DNA of 17,576 bases from Laceyella putida (GTDB taxonomy: Bacteria > Bacillota > Bacilli > Thermoactinomycetales > Thermoactinomycetaceae), in NCBI RefSeq assembly GCF_042665195.1, contig NZ_JBHTBW010000034.1, positions 1 through 17,576 on the forward strand, read 5' to 3'. Made by a program: the position numbers and the translations under genes. Positions 1 through 6,925 of this stretch are shown piece after piece. The notes beneath the pieces are model-generated. The model saw only the letters and a list, made by a program, of their open reading frames with translations. It made no database searches and was not told the origin of the DNA. Position 1 is the stretch's first letter. Every line of letters begins with the position of its first letter.

Positions 1-617
1 GTTTTGCCCAGTTTTCTACGTCTGGCTGAATAGCGTCTGCGAGTATAAGCACATTCATTTCCTTTAAAAGAGAGAGACTGGGTTCCCACACTGGCTACAG
101 CTAAGTAGCGCAGACCTAAGTCTACTCCCATCGCTTTTTGATCTTGGCTTTTCTGCACATCAAATGAGATGGCAATAGCCAGAACCCATTTCTGTTTCTT
201 CTTGTAGAGCTTTCCGGCTCCTTGCTTAGCAGTACCCGCTATGATTCGTTCTAACCATGCTTGTTGAAAGGGACGAGCCACTACAGGAACGCTAATCTTC
301 TTTTCTAGAGTGGGAAAAGCAACCGTGTAGAAAGCTCCCGCTTTCTCTATTTTTAGATTCTGATTATTAAAGCAACACCACATCTTCTTAAAGGTCTTCG
401 CCTCTTGATTTTTCATTTGGGACTTCACCTCACGAATCGTTTGATTCGTGACAGCCGAAGGACTTTTCAGAAGAAAATTCTTTGAATATCTTACTTGTTG
501 CTTTGGTCACTTCTGGATGTGTGAGTAACCAGTTCGCAAATTCCGTATTCATCTCAGTCATTCGTTGGTACATCTGCTGTTTAGCTTGGGTTGGTTTATG
601 TAGCTCTAAGCGTAGTG
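1..617 (-). pseudogene. tnpB: IS605-family TnpB (OrfB), frameshifted and partial
   Basis: Translating the minus strand gives two adjoining frames of one TnpB, the RuvC-like RNA-guided nuclease of IS200/IS605 elements. The upstream frame (from about 615 leftward) reads RLELHKPTQAKQQMYQRMTE and runs into a stop near 435. The rest continues in another frame from about 470 with TNQTIREVKSQ and then KAMGVDLGLRYLAVAS, the RuvC-I segment carrying the first catalytic Asp. One frameshift therefore breaks the gene, unless it is a sequencing error beside the assembly gap. The 3' part, including the zinc finger and RuvC-III, lies outside the window, and the 5' end lies in the gap at 618-654. The neighbouring tnpA is also broken, so the copy is probably inactive. 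The family call is firm; the boundaries are approximate. Confidence 0.85.
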
Positions 618-654
618 NNNNNNNNNNNNNNNNNNNNNNNNNNNNNNNNNNNNN
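618..654. other. assembly gap (37 N)
   Basis: A run of 37 unknown bases falls between the tnpA and tnpB remnants of the left IS element. It removes the end of tnpA and the start of tnpB. Frameshifts on both sides of it could partly be poor assembly. Confidence 0.99.
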
Positions 655-962
655 TACATAGCGTTTAATGATTTAGTGTTTAAATTCTTGTCTCAGTCTT
701 CTTGAAGTCACTCCTTTCACTTTTGCCATGATATCCGATGGTGAATGAGCGGGAAGACCGTTCAAGAACAAATGACAATGATCAGGCATGACTTCCATAG
801 CACAATCAACCATTCATTCTCTTCACAAATTTCGGTCACCCGTTCCTTGAATCGCTCTTCTACTTGATTCACCAGTACTTTTGTTCGATAGCGCGGACAG
901 AAAACAAAATGATAGTTGATTAAAGAGACCGTTGTTCTTGTTCTTCTGTCGTCTTGTTCCAT
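655..962 (-). pseudogene. tnpA: IS200-family Y1 transposase TnpA, frameshifted with internal deletion
   Basis: The minus strand from 962 encodes MEQDDRRTRTTVSLINYHFV and then FCPRYRTKVLV, the N terminus of an IS200-type single-strand transposase. A one-base frameshift near 800 makes that frame end at 762. The other frame continues AMEVMPDHCHLFLNGLPAHS, which carries the HUH metal site (HCH), and then DIMAKVKGVTSRRLRQEFKH. After a stop the sequence resumes as IIKRYV just before the gap. In intact relatives a stretch of roughly 15-20 residues separates these parts (family knowledge), so a short internal deletion is likely. The Tyr of IKRYV sits where the catalytic Tyr normally lies. The protein cannot be made intact from this sequence. 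Confidence 0.85.
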
Positions 963-1016
963 ATCCAGATCCTAACCGTTCGATCCGCAAACTGCAACAT
1001 CAAAAGATAAAAAATA

Positions 1017-1055
1017 GTTGCTCTAAGCATCCCCTTTATGGGGATACCGAGCAAC
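1017..1055 (-). repeat. left-end hairpin of the IS200/IS605 element
   Basis: Two nested inverted repeats lie just upstream of tnpA: outer arms GTTGCTC (1017-1023) and GAGCAAC (1049-1055), inner arms ATCCCC (1029-1034) and GGGGAT (1040-1045) around a TTTAT loop. Subterminal hairpins of this kind are bound by TnpA when it excises the element as single strands. The outer element end is probably within about 1060-1085, where TTGAT (a target pentamer of some family members) occurs. Confidence 0.7.
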
Positions 1056-1149
1056 GCCGTCTTTCATCCCTTGATTGAAAAGCCAGCAAAAATCTGTAAG
1101 ACCTTTTTTATTAGGGCGGCTGGCTGTCTGCGAATCGTTGCCATACACG

Positions 1150-1573
1150 CTAAGGTTTTAATTTGGTTCCATTCTTGCTAATTTCAACCTGATTTGAACG
1201 CCACAACTGTTCAAACAAAATACAGATGACCGTTCCAACCAACAACCCATTGCTGAAAAAAGACTGTAATATCGATGGCAATGACAGGAATAATGAGGAC
1301 GGCAAAAACATCATTCCGGTTCCGAGTGACAACGTCAATCCCAATATACGCGTCACTGATACTCACAACTATTTCGATTATAGAAATAAATCCGATGGAT
1401 ATCCACCCTTTTTCTATCCGAAGCCCTTAAAAGAGAATTTGTTGTCCAAAGTCCTGGCGGCAGCCGTCGGTTGTTGCGGACATATACCTGTAAAAGTTGT
1501 AGAATCCAAAAGTCGGACGAAATCAGATCCATTCACGAAGCGAGGAATGCCTTTTAAGCTTCACTGTATTCAT
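1150..1573 (-). pseudogene. fossil of an NCS2 (xanthine/uracil) permease
   Basis: At the right end a minus-strand ATG (1573-1571) has a good GGAGG site seven bases upstream (1581-1585) and starts MNTVKLKRHSSLREWI, then hits a stop. At the left end, 1356-1150 encodes LGLTLSLGTGMMFLPSSLFL followed by SLPSILQSFFSNGLLVGTVI, which resembles the last membrane helices and C terminus of NCS2 nucleobase permeases (LP...lq..lsNGl.vGt pattern). Only about 420 bases separate start and stop, against about 1300 expected for the family, so most of the gene is missing and the remainder is out of frame. The permease reading of the C-terminal part is reasonable but made by eye. Joining both ends into one gene is an inference. 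Confidence 0.4.
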
Positions 1574-1611
1574 CTTGTATCCTCCGTTTTAAAAATCAAC
1601 TTCCTGATCAT

Positions 1612-1644
1612 CACAAAAGAACGACGCGGTTTTCCACGTCGTTC
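1612..1644 (-). terminator. terminator-like hairpin after flotillin gene
   Basis: Perfect 8-bp arms GAACGACG (1619-1626) and CGTCGTTC (1637-1644) with a 10-base loop lie about 70 bases beyond the flotillin stop. Read on the minus strand the hairpin is followed by TTTT, a short tail, so termination may be modest. Confidence 0.55.
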
Positions 1645-1715
1645 TGTGAGGATGGTACTCCAGCTTGCCGTTTGGAATGACATTGGCGAGTGAACATAAG
1701 GGCCTACCACAAATC

Positions 1716-3221
1716 TCATTCTTTGTCCAGAGGCGGGGATGGTTGCTCAACCGAAAGGGATTCTTGCTTGGCCAATCCCTGAATGATTTGCTTCACATCG
1801 ATGCCGGAGACTTCTTTGACCATTTCAGGGGCTTGAGCCATCAATTTGGTGACATAGTTGCTGACTTTGGTGGCGCCGTCGCCGTGTTCGCCGGAAGCGT
1901 CAACCACCGTCAATTTATCGATATTGCCGAGCGGTTGGGCCACTTGTTTGGCCAGTTCGGGCAGCATTTTGGTGATGAGGTCGAGCACGGCGGCTTGTCC
2001 GTACTTCTCGAAGGCTTCAGCCAGCTTTTGTTTGGCTTCGGCTTCGGCCAGACCTTTGGCGCGGATGACCTCTGCGGCGGCGATCCCTTCCAGCTTCTCC
2101 ACTTCCGCTTGGGCCATCCCTTTTGCTTTTACCGCTTCCGCTTCCGCCGATCCTTTGGCTTTGATGGATGAAGCTTCGGCGAGGGCGCGCGCCTCTTGTT
2201 CAAAGCGCAGGGCTTTGGCCTCTTGTTCTTTGGCGTACCGGTCGGCATCCGCTTTTTTGCGCACTTCGGCGTCGTATTGCTTTTCCCGGCGCAGGATCTC
2301 CTTTTCTTCCAATTCGATCATTTTTTGCTTTTTGACCAGCTCGATTTTCATCTCTTCTTCGACGACTTGTTGCTTATAGCGGTTTTCCTGCAGATGGTAA
2401 GCTTGGTCCGCTTCGGCCCGTTTCATATCCTGTTCGATTTTAAACTCAGCGATGCGCAGTTCTTTGTTTTTCTTGGCTTCGGCGATATTGGTTTCGGAGA
2501 TGAGGGAGGCTTTCGTTCCTTCTTCGCGGGCTTTGGCCGTTTGAATTTCCGTGTCGCGGATGGCGTTGGCTTCGGCGATGTCGGCATCGCGTCGCACCAT
2601 GGCGATGCGGGGACGGCCGAGCGCTTCAAGGTAGCCGTTTTTGTCGCGCACGTCCTTGATGGTGAAGGAGACGATTTGCAAGCCCATTTTTTTGAGGTCG
2701 CGGGCGGCGACGGTTTGCACTTCTTGGGCGAATTTCTCCCGGTTTTTGTATACTTCTTCCACTGTCATGGTGCCGAGGATGGCGCGCAGATGGCCTTCCA
2801 ACACCTCGCGCGCTTCGTCATTCAATACCTCGTCCTTTTTGCCCATGAATTGTTCGGCTGCCGTGGCTACGTCTTCGATGGCGCCCCCGATTTTAATGAT
2901 GGCCACACCGTCCACCATGATGGGTACCCCTTGTTCGGTATACACTTCCGGTGTGGAAACCGTCAGCTTATGCGACAACAAGCTTAATTTTTCAGCCCGT
3001 TGGAAAATGGGGACGATAAATGCGCCGCCTCCGCGGATGATTTTGATCTTCTTGCCTGAGTCATCAGTCAGAACGTTTTTGTTGCCGAGCATGCTCCCGG
3101 TGACAATCATGGCTTCGTCCGCGCCCACTGTTTTATAACGGGCCCAAAATGCGATTCCCAAGACAAACAATACGCCAATGACGATCAGGACGATTTGCAA
3201 CGTTTCCAATGCCGGTGCCAA
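1716..3221 (-). CDS. floT: flotillin-like membrane scaffold protein (YuaG/FloT)
   Basis: 501 residues, close to the length of B. subtilis YuaG/FloT. A hydrophobic anchor (about residues 8-26) is followed by an SPFH/PHB domain (about 30-220) and a long charged helical region (about 220-400) rich in Ala/Glu, with EAEAVKAKG- and AEAEAKQKLAEA-type repeats typical of flotillin coiled coils. A glycine-containing C-terminal tail ends PPLDKE. Flotillins form membrane assemblies linked to functional membrane microdomains and membrane fluidity (family knowledge). The start is TTG at 3221: an AAAGGAG site lies 10 bases upstream, inside the end of the preceding nfeD gene. The two genes are five bases apart and must be co-transcribed. 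In B. subtilis the equivalent yuaFGI operon responds to cell-envelope stress through sigma W. Confidence 0.93.
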   Translation of the reverse strand: MAPALETLQIVLIVIGVLFVLGIAFWARYKTVGADEAMIVTGSMLGNKNVLTDDSGKKIKIIRGGGAFIVPIFQRAEKLSLLSHKLTVSTPEVYTEQGVPIMVDGVAIIKIGGAIEDVATAAEQFMGKKDEVLNDEAREVLEGHLRAILGTMTVEEVYKNREKFAQEVQTVAARDLKKMGLQIVSFTIKDVRDKNGYLEALGRPRIAMVRRDADIAEANAIRDTEIQTAKAREEGTKASLISETNIAEAKKNKELRIAEFKIEQDMKRAEADQAYHLQENRYKQQVVEEEMKIELVKKQKMIELEEKEILRREKQYDAEVRKKADADRYAKEQEAKALRFEQEARALAEASSIKAKGSAEAEAVKAKGMAQAEVEKLEGIAAAEVIRAKGLAEAEAKQKLAEAFEKYGQAAVLDLITKMLPELAKQVAQPLGNIDKLTVVDASGEHGDGATKVSNYVTKLMAQAPEMVKEVSGIDVKQIIQGLAKQESLSVEQPSPPLDKE

Positions 3222-3226
3222 ACGTT

Positions 3227-3760
3227 TCAGTCTCCTTTCAAAGATGGATGGGGAGAAACATACAAAATATGGTCCTTTACAGTGATGACAACCACGGTGG
3301 TACCTTGGGGGATTTCTGTTTGATCCATGCTGGCGGCGATCTGGTTGGTTTTTCCACCGACGGTCAATATGACGACTTCACCAAACCCGCGGGCGGGAAT
3401 CGTCACGGTCACCTCTCCCTTTTTTCCCTCTAAGTCGGCGAGGCGAAACCCAGTGGAATTTTCCGCGCTTTTCATCGGCCGCACGTAGAAAGCGTACAAG
3501 AAAACGAAAGAAAGCACAGCCGCGAGGAGTGCCCCCAAAAGAACAGATGTGCCGGCAAGGGAATTGATCCGGTCCAGAATCAATCCCGTTCCGCCAAAAA
3601 CGGTGACCGCTCCAACCAAGGTGATCGGCTGAAAGATCGGGAAGCCGATCTCCAACAGGCCATCCATGATTCCGGCGAGAAGATCTCCCAATAAGATGAT
3701 CAGCAAGGTAAAGATGACCCCTCCGATCAGACAGCCCCAATATATCAACTGAAGATTCAT
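3227..3760 (-). CDS. yuaF: NfeD-like membrane protein (YuaF)
   Basis: 177 residues, matching the size of YuaF. Three hydrophobic segments are visible at about residues 5-25, 45-64 and 68-92. They are followed by a soluble C-terminal beta-rich portion (about 108-170; KKGEVTVTIPARGFGEV and GTTVVVITVKDHILYV) that fits the OB-fold domain of NfeD proteins. Members of this family are partners of SPFH proteins, and the immediately downstream flotillin gene is the expected partner. The ATG at 3760 has a GGGAGGG site four or more bases upstream. The TGA stop overlaps the flotillin ribosome-binding region, suggesting coupled translation. Confidence 0.92.
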   Translation of the reverse strand: MNLQLIYWGCLIGGVIFTLLIILLGDLLAGIMDGLLEIGFPIFQPITLVGAVTVFGGTGLILDRINSLAGTSVLLGALLAAVLSFVFLYAFYVRPMKSAENSTGFRLADLEGKKGEVTVTIPARGFGEVVILTVGGKTNQIAASMDQTEIPQGTTVVVITVKDHILYVSPHPSLKGD

Positions 3761-3790
3761 GCCATCCCTCCCATTGAGCCGTCTGATTTC

Positions 3791-3822
3791 ATTATACGAA
3801 AAAGGCAGAAGGAATCGTTTGT
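3791..3822 (-). promoter_or_regulatory. candidate promoter of yuaF-floT
   Basis: The minus strand carries CGTATAAT (revcomp of 3791-3798), which holds both a TATAAT box and a CGTA core like sigma W -10 elements. An AAAC (3817-3820) lies 18 bases upstream of the CGTA. Sigma W promoters normally show TGAAAC at about 16-17 bases, so the fit is imperfect. A sigma A reading has no good -35. Confidence 0.35.
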
Positions 3823-3887
3823 CTTTTTAGAAAATAATTGTTTTAATGAGATCAATCCATTTCGATATAGAATGTTTATTTCGGCAT

Positions 3888-3936
3888 CTTAAAAAGCTGA
3901 TTCCCCCTTGCTTGAGGAATCCAGCTTTTTTAAGAG
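3888..3936. terminator. bidirectional terminator-like hairpin in a gene-free stretch
   Basis: Arms CTTAAAAAGCTGATTCC and GGAATCCAGCTTTTTTAAG pair almost completely across a short loop, with T runs when read on either strand. The 3774-4139 stretch otherwise contains no convincing gene. The nearest genes diverge from it, so nothing visible ends here. Confidence 0.6.
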
Positions 3937-4078
3937 CAGAAACCGGAAAAGACCCCACTGTTCCTCATTCTCGAGTGAACTCTTGTAACCGTAATCTTTT
4001 GTTTTCATGAACCACTGCACAAGGATGAAGAACATAAGATTGAAATAAATTAGCAACAAATATATGGAAAAACATGGA

Positions 4079-4087
4079 TGATATACT
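4079..4087 (+). promoter_or_regulatory. candidate extended -10 promoter
   Basis: TGATATACT is an extended -10 type element about 50 bases before the start of the 4140 gene. No convincing -35 box is seen at the usual distance. TTGAAA at 4040-4045 is too far away to pair with it. Confidence 0.3.
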
Positions 4088-4139
4088 AAAAAAGCGAAGA
4101 ATAAATAAATGTAAATTCAACCGAGAGGTGAGTGAACGT

Positions 4140-4610
4140 ATGTCTTTGCATGCTAAGAATTTGGTGGAGAGCACTCAAAAGGAAGAAATACGGAATGAGA
4201 TTGACACCAGTAAAATCTATAAGTTGGTGCCCGGAAACAATTGCAGAAGAGCGTTGACCTTTGAGGAACTGAATAATTGGGATCAGGTGTTATTGCTGAA
4301 TTATGCATCTGATCCATTGGGTGGAACACCGGTGAAGTTACATAAAGCTGGGGAAAACAAATACAGGATGCAGATGCAGACATCGAGCAGAAGAGAAAAA
4401 ATGACTTGGATTCGCGGTTTAAAAAACGGTTTGATCCTTGATGAAGAAAGTACCTCTACGGTTTGGCACTTTGATCATAAAGGAAATAACATTTATGTCA
4501 TTTCCGGTTATCTGGGATATTTAGATTGGTATCACCAAGAAGATTCAAATAAAAAGTGGGTGTATATGTCGAAAGATCCATTGAAATGGCATTTGATTCC
4601 AACCAATTAG
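4140..4610 (+). CDS. protein of unknown function
   Basis: 156 residues from the ATG at 4140, which is preceded by a good GAGAGGTGAG site (4123-4132). An in-frame ATG at 4074 lacks a ribosome binding site, so the shorter start is preferred. No signal peptide or membrane helix is evident. The sequence is rich in aromatic residues (several Trp and Tyr) with alternating hydrophobic and polar stretches such as NIYVISGYLGYLDWYHQ, suggesting a beta-rich soluble fold. I do not recognise the family. It is a single-gene unit: a candidate promoter lies upstream and a strong terminator directly downstream. Base composition is more AT-rich than the flotillin operon, which could reflect recent acquisition. 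Confidence 0.75.
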   Translation: MSLHAKNLVESTQKEEIRNEIDTSKIYKLVPGNNCRRALTFEELNNWDQVLLLNYASDPLGGTPVKLHKAGENKYRMQMQTSSRREKMTWIRGLKNGLILDEESTSTVWHFDHKGNNIYVISGYLGYLDWYHQEDSNKKWVYMSKDPLKWHLIPTN

Positions 4611-4636
4611 ATAATATGCAGTAACAACAAATAAGG

Positions 4637-4663
4637 TCAGAGTGATACACTCTGATTTTTTTT
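4637..4663 (+). terminator. rho-independent terminator
   Basis: Perfect 8-bp arms TCAGAGTG and CACTCTGA around an ATA loop are followed by eight T, 27 bases after the stop of the 4140 gene. Confidence 0.9.
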
Positions 4664-4689
4664 GCTCTGAGGGAAAATGTACCCTCAAA

Positions 4690-4835
4690 AATAAAACGAC
4701 GCGGTTGCCCAACGCCGTCCGGTGATGATCCAAAGTCTCGTATTCCCCCGATGCGGTACCAGCTTATCTGTCTAGGACGGGAGCCAAAAGCTCTTCCACT
4801 TATAAAGGGCTTTTTCATTCCCCCCGATCCCACAT
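4690..4835. other. gene-free stretch with degenerate copy of the 1612-1660 sequence
   Basis: No ORF here has a ribosome binding site or a recognisable product. The segment shares AACGACGCGGTT and a nearby GGTACCAGCTT with the stretch downstream of flotillin (AACGACGCGGTT at 1620-1631; GGTACTCCAGCTT near 1654-1666). On the minus strand it ends in an imperfect hairpin followed by a T-rich tail (TTTTATTTTT). It could be a dispersed intergenic element or the tail of a lost minus-strand gene. Confidence 0.3.
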
Positions 4836-4930
4836 GAATGACAATATCGAAGCAATGGAGAGTGCTAATCGCGAACGGCAGATCATACAAAATAAAAATG
4901 GAAGATATGGAATGGGGGATGAGTTTAAAA

Positions 4931-5788
4931 ATGAAATCATCCGTGAATTCAATGATCAATCAGGCCCTTTTTTTAATCGCTTGCAGTTATCAAGCCCGCC
5001 GGGTTGACGGAGAAACCTTTGTGGTGCCGGCGGAATGGGGATACAAGCTGGTGAATAAGCTGAAGCTGCCACCACCTTTTCGACCCGAAAGCTTCGGTTT
5101 TGTCATGGAGAACAAGAAACACATCGTGATCGCTTTTAAAGGGACCGGTCTCCAACTGTTTGATCTTGCCATTGATCTGGATTTATTTCAAACTCCCTTT
5201 CGGTTTGTTCCTATGGGAGGCAAGACTCACCGTGGATTTACCTTTGTCTATGGCTTGCTGCGCAAGCAACTGATCTCCACCATATCACATCTTCATCAAC
5301 GTTCACCCAACAAAACCGTTTTTGTGTCAGGACACAGCATGGGAGGAGCCCTGGCCACATTGGCCGGTTTGGATCTGGCCATAAATACGGCATATAAAAA
5401 ACCAAAGGTTTATACCAGCGCCTCCCCGCGAGTGGGTGACCCCCATTTTGTGGCGGCGTTTAATCAAGCCATTCAAGAGAGTGTGAGGATCGCCAATGTT
5501 CATGACTACATCCCCCTGCAACCGCAAGCGAACATTTTTCCACCCTTTATCAGGAGCGGGCTTTTTTATCGGCATGTGAAAACCTTATTTCCGCTCAACT
5601 TCCAATGCAAGAGCAAACCTTTCGCTTTGTTTAGAAACCATATGATTCAAAACTATTTTAACGCCCTTCGTCAACGGGATCGGAACTTTGCAAACCGCAT
5701 GTGTGAAGCAAATCCTGGATTTTGCCCGAAGATGACAGATGATCCGTGCCAATTGCGACTGGAAACCATCCCCTTCTTCCGGAAATAA
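4931..5788 (+). CDS. class 3 lipase (alpha/beta hydrolase)
   Basis: 285 residues from the preferred ATG at 4931, which follows a GGGGGA at a fair distance. The same frame is open back to 4838, but the extra N terminus has no ribosome binding site and family similarity begins only near INQALFLIACSYQ. The protein shows the full Lipase_3 pattern: FVVPAEWGYKL, HIVIAFKGT, HRGF, then GHSMGGALATLAG with nucleophile Ser136, SPRVGD, catalytic Asp192 in NVHDYIPLQP and catalytic His237 in RNHMIQNY (numbered from 4931). The family hydrolyses acylglycerols or related esters. No clear secretion signal is visible, so cellular location is open. The C-terminal tail after His237 (three Cys) is not family-typical as far as I can judge. 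Confidence 0.88.
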   Translation: MKSSVNSMINQALFLIACSYQARRVDGETFVVPAEWGYKLVNKLKLPPPFRPESFGFVMENKKHIVIAFKGTGLQLFDLAIDLDLFQTPFRFVPMGGKTHRGFTFVYGLLRKQLISTISHLHQRSPNKTVFVSGHSMGGALATLAGLDLAINTAYKKPKVYTSASPRVGDPHFVAAFNQAIQESVRIANVHDYIPLQPQANIFPPFIRSGLFYRHVKTLFPLNFQCKSKPFALFRNHMIQNYFNALRQRDRNFANRMCEANPGFCPKMTDDPCQLRLETIPFFRK

Positions 5789-5805
5789 AGCCGAATCCTT
5801 TTATT

Positions 5806-5837
5806 TCTCTCTACTCTTTGGATTGAGAGAGTTTTTT
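5806..5837 (+). terminator. weak rho-independent terminator
   Basis: TCTCTC (5806-5811) pairs with GAGAGA (5825-5830), followed within one base by GTTTTTT. It lies directly downstream of the class 3 lipase. Confidence 0.55.
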
Positions 5838-5918
5838 GCTTTCCCACCCAATGGTGAATATAGCCTAATTAGATCTTAATATTCCAATAATTTTTATAAG
5901 GGTGAGGTGCTGTGTCAG

Positions 5919-6065
5919 ATGGTTAAAAAGACCAGTCTGTTACCTTTGGAGGGAGAAATGGATACGGTTACCCATCAGCCAAAAAAGATTCATCTAGTTG
6001 GCCACAGTTTGGGTGGACAAACCATTCGGGTATTATCTCAGTTGTTGGCCACCGCGGCGGTTTAA
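5919..6065 (+). pseudogene. internal fragment of a family I.5/staphylococcal-type lipase
   Basis: A 48-codon ORF encodes KKIHLVGHSLGGQTIRVLSQ and stops soon after. That motif is the nucleophile elbow of the large secreted lipases of Bacillus/Geobacillus and Staphylococcus (HLVGHSxGGQTIR), which are normally around 400 residues. Neither the oxyanion part nor the Asp/His part is present nearby, so this is a remnant. It is unrelated in sequence to the class 3 lipase just upstream. An AGGGTGAGGTG stretch lies just upstream (5899-5909) and GTG 5907 is an alternative start, so a small peptide could still be made. The rest of 5789-6219 holds nothing else I recognise. Confidence 0.6.
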
Positions 6066-6167
6066 GGATAAACTTGAGTATATCGCATGAATAGGCTGCA
6101 ACCAAAAGTGTCAGAAATCCCTCATCACTTATTAGAAAAAACAGTGTAATTTATAGATTGATACGAT

Positions 6168-6173
6168 TATAAT
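6168..6173 (+). promoter_or_regulatory. candidate -10 box for the EthD-like gene
   Basis: A perfect TATAAT lies about 50 bases before the start at 6220. The hexamer 17 bases upstream (TGTAAT, 6145-6150) is a poor -35, so confidence is low. Confidence 0.35.
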
Positions 6174-6219
6174 TATTAATTAAACCAGTCATTTTCTTAT
6201 ATAAGGGAGGGATTTTAAA

Positions 6220-6573
6220 ATGAAAATGAAGTTTACTTTTCTTTTTCGCAATCATGAAGAAACCAAAGATACGGATCAATATTCCCATTTCTTGCAGAAT
6301 AATATCATTCCAAACGTCCTCAAAGTGGAAGGGGTCTCTCACGTTGAACTGTGCCACCTGGCCCCATTCACTTTCGTGGCCCCGCCGAATGGCAATCAGG
6401 AAGAACCCCAACATCTGTTGCAAATGGATATCTATTACAACAGCGTTGTTGATTTCCAACAAGCGATGAATTCTTTTAACGACGCCTACCTAGTAGAGGA
6501 AATCGTGAAGGCGGCGGATTATACAGACTTGTACATATCCTACATAGTGAACTATTCAAAAGAAAACGTTTAA
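6220..6573 (+). CDS. EthD-like small alpha/beta-barrel protein
   Basis: 117 residues, start ATG 6220 with AAGGGAGGG eight bases upstream. The layout fits the EthD/dimeric alpha-beta barrel fold of about 100 residues: an N-terminal strand (KFTFLFRNHEE), a helix ending NVLKVEGVSHVELCHL, and a second half QMDIYYNSVVDFQQAMNS (the typical 'y.s.edf..am' element). Such proteins include accessory factors, monooxygenases and small-molecule binders. The substrate cannot be read from sequence. It is a single-gene unit with its own terminator, so a link to the polyketide synthase downstream is possible by proximity but not shown. Confidence 0.65.
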   Translation: MKMKFTFLFRNHEETKDTDQYSHFLQNNIIPNVLKVEGVSHVELCHLAPFTFVAPPNGNQEEPQHLLQMDIYYNSVVDFQQAMNSFNDAYLVEEIVKAADYTDLYISYIVNYSKENV

Positions 6574-6660
6574 CTGTTTTTAACGTGTTCTCTTTTCCAT
6601 GATGGTTGGACTCATTTCTAATAAATATAGGATATGAAGATTGGCATGCACATCGTTCAA

Positions 6661-6704
6661 GCAACCTTCGCTCACACGCTCATACAAGCGAAGGTTGCTT
6701 TTTT
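6661..6704 (+). terminator. strong rho-independent terminator
   Basis: Perfect 12-bp arms GCAACCTTCGCT (6661-6672) and AGCGAAGGTTGC (6687-6698) are followed by six T. It separates the EthD-like gene from the polyketide synthase. Confidence 0.93.
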
Positions 6705-6871
6705 GATCCCATTTTATGTCTGCATTTTGCAGTCATCCCCCATTCTTCCCGCTTATGGCGACTCTGCAATTTTTAACCTTTTATGAATTTTTCTCACCAA
6801 ATACCCAAAAAAATCTAACCATCATTAAAATTTTTATCTTTTTTTCTCTTTGAAACTACATATTTCATCTC

Positions 6872-6899
6872 GAAATAGTATAATTAAAATAACTATTTC
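6872..6899 (+). promoter_or_regulatory. inverted repeat overlapping the -10 box of the PKS gene
   Basis: A perfect 8-bp inverted repeat GAAATAGT (6872-6879) and ACTATTTC (6892-6899), 12-base spacer, overlaps a TATAAT at 6879-6884, the best -10 box before the PKS. No good -35 lies 16-18 bases upstream (TTGAAA at 6850 is 23 bases away). The surrounding 6780-6900 is strongly AT-rich. The repeat could be an operator or an mRNA leader hairpin. Confidence 0.45.
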
Positions 6900-6925
6900 C
6901 ACAACACAGAGGTGAGATTTTAACA

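Noticed and set aside
1226..1693. 155-codon plus-strand ORF
   Set aside because: Its composition is irregular, it has no ribosome binding site, and it is antisense to the permease fossil and flotillin terminator; no recognisable family.
2196..2987. 263-codon plus-strand ORF antisense to flotillin
   Set aside because: Phe/His/Asp-rich translation is the mirror of the Glu/Ala/Lys-rich flotillin coiled coil; a shadow frame.
3889..4008. 39-codon minus-strand ORF over the 3888-3936 hairpin
   Set aside because: No ribosome binding site before the ATG, and its last third is simply the terminator hairpin.
4838..4930. Longer N terminus for the class 3 lipase
   Set aside because: No ribosome binding site before 4838 and family similarity starts only after 4931; ATG 4919 also remains possible but has the G run directly against it.
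4498..4959. 153-codon minus-strand ORF between the unknown gene and the lipase
   Set aside because: It runs antisense through the 4140 gene end and its terminator, has no ribosome binding site and matches no family I know.
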